Shown: in pieces, positions 20,900 through 32,200 of the stretch
How positions within the stretch are numbered: the stretch's first letter is position 1
Layout of the letters: every line of letters starts with the position of its first letter
Assembly: GCA_050084515.1 (NCBI GenBank)
Contig: CM114271.1
Coordinates: 13,516,001-13,580,000, forward strand
Direction: 5' to 3'
Origin: Blasia pusilla
Lineage: Eukaryota; Marchantiophyta; Marchantiopsida; Blasiales
Length of the DNA stretch: 64,000 nt
Program-made: the position numbers and the translations under genes
The notes under the pieces: generated by a model
Database searches by the model: none
The model's input: the letters and a program-made list of their open reading frames with translations, nothing else
Told to the model about the DNA's origin: nothing

Positions 20900-22300
20900 G
20901 GAAATATATTCCCTTGGCTTAATAATGACCTGAGGGTCTTGTGGTTAACTAAGGGTTACCAGTACGTATGGTAGGAGAGCGTTGTAGTCTCCCGAGGACG
21001 GTTTAAAACATGTTTTAGGACATGTTTAATTTTAAAATGAGAACACTTCCGAGCTTGACCTTAAAATATAATGCTCTCCGCTCTAAATTTCTGTATAGTT
21101 CTCACTAATATCTTGTGAAGAGTTTAATCTCTTTGTGAAAATTTGCCGAATAACATCTACTTGCAATTCTTCATTAAAATCTCACCATCGCATTTTGTAA
21201 CTGTATCCCGGATGGTCTCGAGTAATTTTTGAAAAAAAAGAGTGAACGTCTGTAATACAAGAAAGAAAAAAAAGGGTCAACAAGGAATTATCAATTAATT
21301 CATGGTCGGTATGTCTTGGAGTAGGTTTGGTTTCCTCCGTCACGTAGTTTTATATTAGACGAATGACTGTTTTATGATTTTTTTTATCCATTTGAGACGT
21401 TGATGAGTAAACAATACGAAGCATACATCCGTGTATATATTTTATTGTTTTGCTTTAATCCGAAAGATTTCCTATCATCCGCTTCTCTAAGAACCCCACA
21501 AGTGACTAGTAACTGGCATTTTGTTGCCTTTCAACCCAAGAATGGAAAGAGAGAAACCGACTAAAACGCCGAGAGGACCTAAAAACTCGGTAAAAGCTAA
21601 TTTGTTGACATATTATATCATGTACTAGTAATAAGTAACCAGTGAGAATGCCCGTGCGATGCACTGGCATCAAATTTTACACTAAAATAAAATTTTAATT
21701 TATTTTTAAGTAATAGCATACGTCCAATTTCACACCCAACCTGCGTGCACTCAGATTCGAGCATACAACTTCCCAATCCTCTGGCCTTCAACCCACGAAC
21801 GTTCCACACTGTCCACCATGGCTAGAGACGATATAGTCTCTACTTATAAGATCCTATGTGATCCTCAGAAAAAAAGTTTGTAAATTAATGGCGTGCATGG
21901 GACTTTCTTGTGTTCAATCCAAAGGACTTCCACGAATACACTCTCCAACCAATGAAGAATATGACCCTCTCCAACCAATTTTCCCACCTTCGCCTGTCGC
22001 TCATAGAGTTGGAACCATGCTATCAAACCTGCTACCGCGCAACCAAAACACACAGGGCCGTCGCTCGGAAGACCCAATCAGTTGTGAGTAGACTTTCAGG
22101 TGCAGGAGTAATGAAATACATGTGTGCAAGAGGAGGTGAACGTAAGGTCCAAAATTGTAGTCTCACAATTTAGAGAGGGATAGTTGCTAGAGAGCAAGTT
22201 AACTAAATCAGTAGTTGGTAATGACAATGGTAAAGCATGCACCGGACCGGAGAAGAGATAATTTTTGGCTCATAATTACGACAAGATCTGACTTGGCACC
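20900..22300. other. No recognisable gene
   Basis: AT-rich sequence with short ORFs only. No motif, long repeat or RNA gene was recognised. Confidence 0.45.
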
Positions 22301-25300
22301 CACCAAGAAAATTTTGTTAGAAGCTAGGATAGGAAAAATGACAACCCGATTGCATAGAAGCATTTTGTGCAATTGCGAATCCCATACTGGCTGACTGCAA
22401 AGTACATTTTACAAGAAACCACAATAAGGATCACCGTGGTGTCACACACATGGAACTTTACGTGCTTGAGTTGGCTCAATTGCTTCTTGAGCGCAGACGT
22501 ATTTCCTTGGCTGGCATTACAGTGGATATTGCTGGTGGGCACGAACTTGAATGTGGACTTGAAGTTGAAGAGAGCATCCATGATCATCTTGACAAAGAAG
22601 GGGGTCATCCACCAAAAGGTGGATTCATCCTGGTTCCGGCTCTGTACGCCTTGGGGCACCGTTAGCCACATGGACATCCATGCGAGGCGCTAGAGGATGA
22701 GGTTGTAAGTGAGGCCGGCGAAGAGTTGGTGACTTCCGAGGTCAGATTCGATTCGGAATCGACTTTGAAGATTAGAGAACTGCACATGGTTGAGACAAGT
22801 ATGATGTTCACAATGGAGAGGAAGTAATATCGTGAGTGCGTAGAGGACTTTGAGGTCAAAGTTGAGTTTTCTTTTCCTATCGACCATGACTTTCGATGTG
22901 GCTTGGGATTTCTGCATTAATTGCTCCTTGGCCCCATCTTGTGCGCTGCTTGATGTATCCTTCAAATGTCCACGGCGTAAGTCCGATTTGCAACTTCTCG
23001 CTTAGGTAGACTGATCCAAGCCTTCTTGACCAGAGCATAAGCGGTGGTGGTGTCTTCGATGATCGATTGAGGTTGGAATCCGCCTATTGGGTTAAGATGC
23101 TCCCGTAGAGCATGTAAGAAATGCACAGAGCTGAAAATTCATAGCTATAGACATCGTTCTCCGATCGTTCCATCAATATGAGCCCCAATATCATCGAGCG
23201 TTCGAAACTGTGGCGTGAGGAGGGTTGTTTGCACAATGCTTCATATTCTTGTTCACGCTAATTATGAGTTGATTGCGTGAATTAAACCAATTCATCTCTT
23301 GGTTAGCCTTCCACTGACCAGATTGCATGTTACAAGTTGAACCCAAGAGCAACCTCGAAATCTTGCTCATTTTTCTAAGATCGGCTATGACGAGCAACTC
23401 AATGATCCAAAGAACCTTATGCGTTCACAATTTTCTCCTCGAGATCAATTCATCTCACGAGAGAGAGAGGACTACATGTTCAAAAGTTGGGATTGCAAGT
23501 ATTCGGAAGCTTTTCTTTGTGTAAAACGTAGTTTTAAGCGTGGTTCGCGAGTGAGAAGACCATGGATGGAGGAGTTTGTTCGGAGGGATGAAGAGGAGTG
23601 TGTTCGGATGCGATTTCGTTGTCTCACGTGTTTGTTAACAGACGGATCGATCCTAAAGCATGGCGCCAAACAATTAGAGGGAAGCCGATGAGAGCTAAAG
23701 GCGGCCTCGAGCTGGTTGGGTGGATCATGGAAAACTCTCCTCCTAGCTTTGATGTCTTTGGTGTTCGCCACAACGCTCATGGTCATCAAGATTTCAAGCC
23801 GAGTACCTTTCACGGCCCGACGGGCAGAGTAGATTGCATCTAGCCGGATGAGATCTCTCCAGGAAAGAAACGAATCCTCCATCGACTTCTCAATGATCGA
23901 TCATGGAATGAGCGTAAGAGAGTAGGAATGCTCGTTGAAGTCACAGAGAGAGAGAGAGGAGTGTAGAATCGACATCGTGGAACCCTTGAAGCAATTGTGT
24001 TGAATTTCAGCCACCACTGCTGTTTCGATGTAGAAACCCCGCAATCGAATTACTAATAGTGAAGGAACCTGCAATCGAATGAGTAAAAAGTGAGGGCACC
24101 CTACGATCGACCGAGTCATCGATCGGCGCGTCAATCGACCGTGCAGCGAATGATCGCTTGATTGTGCAAACACCGGCACAACTCGTGGAGGGTTGGCATA
24201 TTCGAACTAAAACGGGCAGGCCGCAGCGCGTCCCGGGATCTCATCGAGGATCCCTACCATGTTATCCCCGGCTCGGTGTAGTGACGATTCGAGACATCGT
24301 GGAATTTCCGGATGAAGTTATGTTGTTTGTGAAAACAAAGTGGACAGTCCAATCTGCCCGAGAAAGGGCGCAATCCGATTGCTTGTTTGGTAAGAAGTAC
24401 AAGAGCGGAATCTTCACCGTCGAGTGGAAAGATGACGAAAACGGTCGTGGGTGTGAGGTGGGAGCATCCGAGAGGGGCATTATGTCTCAATCCAAAGAGG
24501 CCACACTCATCTTCACGGACTCTAAGGTCGCCCCGCATTCGACGGCTCGACTGCCGAATTCTTCCTACCAACAACTGGTCTATGAGACCGTGACCCTTTC
24601 CGACCACGTCTTTGTTGTTCGCCAAGGGGCTTGTGGACGACCAAGGGAAACCCAACAACCATTCAAAGATCTGGACCGATTGAGTGCCCGTTTCGGCTGG
24701 CCGGGGCGGAAGTCATCACGAAGGTTCGTTTGATCGCTCAAGAAGTGGTGAGGTGCGAGCTACCGCCGGATCTCATTCCACAATTGAAGGGATCGCTGTG
24801 AGCCTCTTTGTCCCCAAGGTCGGTGTTTTCCGACAACCACGCATTTTCGACACTCCCAAGGCCGCCATGAATCCAAGCCGGGCGCAAAGGAGGTTCCACA
24901 TCAGGCGTGTACCATGCTCGAACGAGGCGCCTTTCTCAAAGAGTGGATCATTTATCATGGATTTCTACGGATAGTGAAATGGTACTGCACGACAACAACA
25001 AAGGATTTACGACATCGTAGAGGTTCTCAAGAGCCTGGAAGGGAAGTAGACATCGATCGATAATCGAATTCCGTGGCCCTGGATCAAGATGCAAGAGGCG
25101 GGTTTCTCCCATCGCACTCTGCGCGAGGGCGGATTGCGAGTGGATTCTCTTCGCAGACGTCGACGAAGTTCGTCTATCCCGCCGAAGGAGTTGCATGACG
25201 TCGTCGCCGGAGCTCATCCACGCAAGGAGGGCGAAAATCCGCTTCCGCCCCGCGAAGACACCACCATCTCTGGATGACCGCGCGGCGTTCGAAGCTCGAA

Positions 25301-25420
25301 AACCACCATTCGCTGGAGGCTCATAGACAAAGACGCTGCATCCGGGGTGCAGATGGGGAAGATAGTGGGCGAGGTGCGCCACCTCTTCCCCATCTGCAGC
25401 CCCAAACATCGTAACGATCA
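22300..25420. other. GC-richer block with unrecognised ORFs
   Basis: Base composition is more balanced than in the flanks. Overlapping ORFs occur on both strands, the longest at 24158-24733 (+, 191 codons, starting MIVQTPAQLVEGWH) and 24948-25421 (-, 157 codons). I recognise no domain in any of them. Several open frames on both strands suggest composition effects or a decayed element. An undetected gene cannot be ruled out. Confidence 0.35.
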
Positions 25421-28025
25421 CACACTATTGTGTGGATACAATAGCCCCTGCCTCCTCACAATGACACATGTAACTAAAAGGAGCAGAAACTGAAACGACT
25501 CCACTTTTAGGTAGCAGATTTGATTGGGACGGGAAAATTAGCGTTGGGTCCCTTATAACAGTATTCGATGGCTTTTTCTTCTCCCTTCCTCCATTTAGTA
25601 ACCCCATGTTAAGAGTATAGATTATTTATGGAGGGCTTCACTTCTTTGGGAATTTTTTTCTTTCCAAAAGAGGTAACCCCCCCTTCCTCGCATTATAGTA
25701 TAGATAAGGTTCCATACGAATGCAGTAAGAGTTTTCTTGCTGTAAAGAAGAGCGATGTGTAGGTTCCGACCGGACGGCGCTGTGTGATATTTTGACCAGG
25801 GATACCGGGATGTCCGGTGAGGAAGGGCCGTATTCTCTACCTATTCCGGCGAGGAGACAGGGCTAGCGGCCATGTTTTCCCGGTATATTTGACGATTTCC
25901 CATCAAGATCTGGAAGTGTAAGGAAATACCGGCGAGAAATGAGGAGTTCCTTGACACAATCTCCCGACATCCGGTAGTCTTTATAGGAAACACGATCACC
26001 GTCGCATACGTATCGAGGCCGCACACAAGAGAGCCGGCCCTGCTTGCAGGGAGGATATTCTCAAGAGATGCTTCCGGTGACGGGGAAGAGAGATCCGGTC
26101 GTGACCCGGGAACCGTGCATTCGTGGCCCAGTGCGATGATGCGTGCGTTGTTGGGTTGCGACAATGCGAAGTTGTGAATGAACTTTTTCCTTTGTTTTTC
26201 ATTGTTTCCCGGGCGGACAAACGAACGAACTCACGCGCAAATGATTGATTGAGCGATGGTGCGGACTATACTGAGGAAGATGAGAGATGGTGGAGCGCAT
26301 GTCGGAAGTAAAGGGGGGTCGTTTGCTGAATCCGCCGATGGCATGCTTTTCTCTCGTGGTCGCGGCCTGAGACGCCGGTGGCATGAGGAGGAGGCGAGCG
26401 TTTTGCGGATGCGATCGTAATCACGAGCAGGGTGGGAGAGAGAGACGCAGGGTGGATTCCTAAACCCTAATATCGGGAGGGGAGAAAGTGAGAAGAGAGG
26501 TGTGTTGTATTACGACTGTGGTGACTGCGATCGAGAAGGGGATTCGGAAGGGGTGCAACATCGGAAGCAGAGGTTGGACGGAATGGATTTGAAGGTGTTG
26601 CAATTGATTGGTTACTGCAGCAGGAAAGGCTATGGATGTCGGAGTGGGTGAATCGCGGGAGATTGGAGTCTTTTCTGGTGAGCCGGAGAGATCCAGAGCT
26701 TGGTGTTCTGGACGTCTGAGTGGTGAAGGACAGCTGAGAGGAGTGCAATAATGTGTCCGAGTGGCAGAGGGTTTTAGCGAGGTGGAGCGGAGGTTGCGAC
26801 GGTGGTATGGTTGGATTTCCGAGATAGGGATGGTGGAACAATTTGATCGGATTTTGGAGCTCTGAGAAGCTGCCTTGTGCCACGGCATCCAGGTGAACTT
26901 AAAGCACAGGATTTCAGCATTGTTCATCTCGGAAGGGAGGTTTCGCTTGTGTGTTTTCTGTAGAAAGTCTCCATTTTGTGGGGCGATGTTGCAAAATTGG
27001 AACTGTGTTGAAGATCATTGGTGATTGTAGCGGGAGTCGGTAGTGTAGGTTCGTCGTGCAGGCCTTTGGGAGAAGGAAATTTAGTAACTCAGAATGGGGT
27101 TTGGCGTGTGTAGCTGCATGTAGGGTTCGGGAGGACTTTGAAGATGGACCTTTCACAGTGGGAATCTATGTCAAACTGAAGCATTGTGATCGCGGCCATC
27201 TGCGAAGCTCGCAAAAGACTTCCCAATTGATTTAATCGACAGGCGTTTGCAGTATCGCTCCAATTTTTTTTTCCATTTAGCTGTACACAAAGAGCCGATG
27301 ACATTAGAGCTCAGGAAAGAGCATATCAGAGCTGCGGAGCTGCCAGGGAAGGTGATCTCTTCTCTAGATCACGAAGTACGCAATTGGTTGGTTTGGATCT
27401 CAAGCACGTGGATCTCATCGTTGACTGTTTTTCGCTAGGTCAAGCGAAGCAGACAGGAGAATGTAAAAAGCCGTGTTGTACAGTTGATTTAGGAGGAACT
27501 TGGAAGCGTGCTTTTGAGCGTTTCCCCTTTTCAGATGTATTTAACCATTGCGAATTATGCTATATAAGTTATTTCACTGGATTTCAGCGGGTTGAAGAAA
27601 CCCACTATCATGCTTATCTTAGAACCCTGTCTTCCATTCTGATTTGAAGTAGGGCAGTTGGCTCTGGTCTCTCTAAGTCCTGCCACCTGAAGCTGGGGGG
27701 GGGTGACTGGAAGTTCATCTAGCTGCACAAATGATCAGTTAGGGATCCCAATTGCAAAATTCCTGATATTTGGAGCATTAAGTTGGTTGCGCCTGCAAGA
27801 GTGGATTGGGAGTCTGATATTGCTTACGTAAGATAGACTTTGATGTTCGTTTGGCACTGCAAGTTTTGTTACACTGAAACTCTGCATTGCATACATTGTT
27901 CTTTCCACGTTTCTCATCAAAGAATATTTCTGGTGTCAGATATGTTGCACAATTGATGCTTACTCTGCCAAGCAAAGAATCTCAAACGGGCTTGGAGGGA
28001 AAAGGGTGCATGAGATCTTGGGAAA
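25420..28025 (+). promoter_or_regulatory. Upstream and 5' leader region of the CLC-f gene
   Basis: No other gene is recognised between 25420 and the CLC-f start. A telo-box-like AAACCCTAA at 26462-26470 sits in a GA-rich setting, as is common near plant transcription starts. Several ORFs on both strands (for example 26460-26927, -) look like chance. The leader may contain an intron, but no boundary could be fixed. Confidence 0.3.
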
Positions 28026-28880
28026 ATGTCTAGTGACCGCAGTGAACGACGATCATTCCTGCATTCTCTCTCAGATACGGAATCTGATGCAGAACAGGGG
28101 TGGACAGAGGAGAGCTTATCTTCAAATCAGAATGGAAGACAGGGTTCTTCAAAATCGGGGGCTGCGGTCCCCGAGAGCTTTGAGTTGAAGCAATGGGGTA
28201 GTGATGAGGAGCAGAAACAAAAAAGATTACCACCCCCAGAGGAATCAGACGTCAGAAGAGCCTCTGTCTTGCAGGATGGGGAAACTGGACATGGAAATAA
28301 TGAGAAGCCATCAGTGCATTTGCTCTCGTCCTACCCAGATGGTGGATCAGAACAATCAAAGGAGGGTACTTCCGATGGGTATAGGTACAGACCACAAATT
28401 GTAACACGTCATTCTCCAGTTTCAGATGACAATTCAGATGAAGGAGCTCACAGTGATTCCGATAGGGGAAAAGAAGGAAGCAGCCACAGTGATAGGAGGT
28501 CATTGCTAAGGCCCCAGCGAGAGGATGGACAGGGTGAGACTTCCAGAGAAAGAGCATCTGTGAGTCGAGGAAGGCGATCTTATTACCCAGCTGCAACATC
28601 AGATGTTGATTTGGAATCACAGATTGATCCTGCAAGAGATAGGGCAAAAACATCCAGCAGGCGAATATCCCGGATTATCTCACCAGAGCCTGATATAGAA
28701 TCGGATTTTGAAGCTAGGGATTCTGATGTAGACAGAACACCACGTCACCCCACACTTCAGAGAAGGCCCTCAATTGCAGCTCAAGTGGGAGAAAGGGTTC
28801 CCCCGGAGTGGGTTCTTCTACTGCTTGGGTGCTTCCTGGGCCTTGCCAGTGGTCTCAGTGTTGTGACATTCAATCGAGGG
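28026..28880 (+). CDS. CLC-f: CLC-f exon 1: disordered N-terminus and first membrane helix
   Basis: Encodes residues 1-285 with no frame break. It is rich in Ser, Arg, Asp and Glu, with many S-D, R-R-S and D-S-D pairs that look like phosphorylation sites. It ends in the hydrophobic WVLLLLGCFLGLASGLSVV, the first CLC helix. Donor GTGAGC at 28881; phase 0. Confidence 0.9.
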
Positions 28881-29232
28881 GTGAGCAGATTCGCATTTTC
28901 TAACAACCATGTACCTTGAAATAGTTCTTGTAGTTCTTGCACCTGTGCAGAAATTCAGTGAGTTAAGTTGCATCAAGTGTGTGTGCAGGATTGTTAGTCC
29001 ATAAACTTGTGCTCTTGGGATGCCTACCTGCCTTATCTTTTTCTGTGTACTAGTTACATGACCACTTGCTGCTTCAACTCCTTGGATGGTTTTTAGTTGC
29101 ACTTAGCTATTCACTTCTTCTTTAGTAGAGTTATAACAGGACAAAAATGTCAATGCCTTGATTTACCATTTTCTAATATGCCATCATAGGTTGTTTATTA
29201 CTCCATTTGATCAGGAGACTCCTGGAAAGGTA

Positions 29233-29292
<60 letters not shown>

Positions 29293-32200
29293 TAATGTAT
29301 TGTGTATATATATGTATATATGTATATATATATATACATTTATGTATTTGTGAACTGTTTGCTCCAATACATTTGTGATCAAGTTTTTGACTACTCACGA
29401 CTTTTTTTGCTGGTGTTTGCTGTATTTTTACCAGGTTCACTTGATACATGATTTGGCCTGGGCAGGAACACCTCATGAAGGAGCAGCATGGTTGCGGCTT
29501 CAAAAACTCATTGATATTTGGCACAGGATCATGCTTATTCCAGTGGTTGGAGGTGTGGTTGTTGGGATGATGCATGCAATTGTTGTAGTTATAGATCAGG
29601 TCAAAGCATCCAGGCCACCACGAAGGCATAGTATTGATTGGCTAGCGGGAACAAAGCCAGCACTCAAAGCTTGTCAGGCGATGGTGACTTTGGGAACAGG
29701 TTGCTCACTTGGACCTGAAGGTCCAAGTGTTGATATTGGGAAGTCGTGGGCTCATGGTCTCGCTACAGTGATGAAAAATAATCGAGAAAGAAGAATTGCG
29801 CTGGTGGCAGCCGGTGCAGCAGCTGGCATATCTGCAGGTTTGATTACTTTTCTATCAATAGGGGATATCTGTCAGATGCTTGACGTTATATTGCCACATT
29901 GTAAGGATGCACTGTAATAAGATTCAATGCAGCTTCAGTAAAGTAAGTGAGGATAGGGGATTCTTCACCTGTCATCTTCCAAGATGGTTCAAGCCACTGT
30001 ATTGCTGTCAGACATGTTGTATACGGGACAGATGTAAACTACTTCTCTATACTCTGTGTCATTCATATCTCCAAAGGAGCATAGTCGGGTAGAGTGTATT
30101 TTCACCTTTATGATGGATAGGATATTTTAAGATGATGGACATGATATGATACTTAGATTGTTCTTTCTCAGTAGTGGATGCTTCCATGATTTGTGCATAC
30201 ATGGAATGTTAAATTAATACTTCGTCTTAATTGGACCTCGAAGTCATGAATGAAACCCATGCGTAAAGTGTCGCATGAGCAGTTTTTCTTTTTGCATCTA
30301 AAGCTTGACGCAATTGTAACATCTGCCTAGAATTGGAATTAGACATGTGAAGTATTGTTGCCTCACTGTCTGTACATGTTTTTCCTAACTGACTTCAGGT
30401 GAATCATTGTTGCAGGATTTAATGCACCTGTCTCAGGATGCTTTTTTGCCATTGAGACAGTGTTGAGGCCGCAACATGCAGAAAATTCTCCACCTCTGAC
30501 AACAGCCATGATTATTTTGGCATCTGTGACATCATCTACAGTATCGCAAGTCCTTTTTGGAGAAACTGCAGCTTTCACAGTACCTACCTATGAATTACGC
30601 TCTGCAGCTGGTACATACGTTCTATCCATAATAAACTTCTGTTAGTTCATTGCATTCAGTCAATCTGTATTAGTACAAAGTTCCAGTGGAAATTCCACTC
30701 CAGGTTTTTGACTGGAACAACCAGAACACTCAGAAATTGCTACCATTTTTTTGTCTTTTTGTCTGTATTGTCTTTGCTAGCTGACTTTTCCGCATGATTT
30801 CTTGCAGAACTTCCACTCTATCTGCTGTTGGGTGGTCTCTGTGGTGTTGTCAGCGTTATATTCACTCGCATGACAGCTTATTTTTCGGATATGTTCGAGT
30901 TTCTAAGGGATCGTATCGGCATACCTGCCACTGTAACTCCTGCAATTGGGGGCCTTGTAACAGGTTTGATTGCACTAAGGTATCCAGGTGTGCTATATTG
31001 GGGTTTCACAAATGTGGATGAAATATTGCACTCAGGAAAATCAGCAACTGCTCCAGGCCAGGGTCTGTTGATACAGTTAATCTGTGCAAAGGTTTTTGCC
31101 ACTTCCTTTGGTAAAGGGTCCGGACTGGTAGGTGGTGTATATGCCCCCAGCTTATTCATAGGAGCGGCAGTTGGTTCCGTATATGGTACAATGGCAGGAA
31201 AGGTGATCAATGCTGCCATGCCTGGTCATGACACTGTCGCACATCCTCAGGCGTATGCATTGGTATAATCATTTGATCCTTGTTTTCAGAAGCTTTGTGT
31301 ACACTCAGTTTTCTGCTTGTCAATTCAATATGCTCCATGTATGTGTACTTGTCTATAGTGAAAGATTTGTTGAGGTACCAGTCTTGGGCTATGAACAACT
31401 GGATTCATCAGATGTGTTAGAACAGGGTTATCTAGACTGTAAAAGGGACTTGGTCGAGCCTATAATAATGAAAAGATTCCCTTGTGAGATTGGCATGGAA
31501 TGCAGTTGTTGATGCCTAAGACATTCCTCAGGTATCAGTAGCATAGCATGTCATAATATTTGCTCCTTGTGTTTGGAGCAATTCATTTAAGAAGAAATCT
31601 ATTTCCTGTTGTCTCCTATGTGCAGGTGGGAATGGCTGCACTACTTGCAGCTGTGTGCTCAGTTCCGCTGACATCTGTCCTACTGCTTTTTGAGTTGACG
31701 AAAGATTACCACATCCTGCTTCCTCTCATGGTATGTTGTGCAGACCTCTTGGAGATTCCGCTAGAGACAGAGGAGGTCCCACAAATCATGGCGTAACTTG
31801 TATCATGTCTGCTTGATTTATCTCAGTGACAATTCCTTTCAACTTGAGTCTCACAGTGAGGTGGAGAAAGAAGAACCTTGTGTAAATGTTATTGTATAGA
31901 TTTTTCATTTCCTTGGTTCTGGATCCGTCTGAGAACTGGCTTGAGCGTGCAATGCTGAATGCACGTTCAAGCCAATTTATGGGTCTAGTAACCATATCAT
32001 CAGAGATCTAAATTCTAGTCAGATTTCATGGAGCAGCAAATAAGCAGTCCAGGACTTGAATTGGACAAATATTCATCATTGAACTTCCTTGCTGTTTAGG
32101 GGAAGCTTTGAAGCTACCGGTAAGGTGTTTCTAGCATAGAATTGGGAAAAGATTTGTCATACTATCCTTAAGTATGATGTATTTATACTGTCAATCCACT

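Noticed and set aside
24158-24733. 191-codon ORF considered as a real gene
   Set aside because: No domain recognised, and long ORFs are open on the opposite strand over the same bases, so coding support is too weak.
26460-26927. 155- and 138-codon ORFs on the - strand
   Set aside because: Ser/Pro/His/Thr-rich readings in two overlapping frames in the CLC-f leader; composition-driven, no domain.
30878-31219. 113-codon ORF on the - strand
   Set aside because: It is the shadow of CLC-f exon 4.
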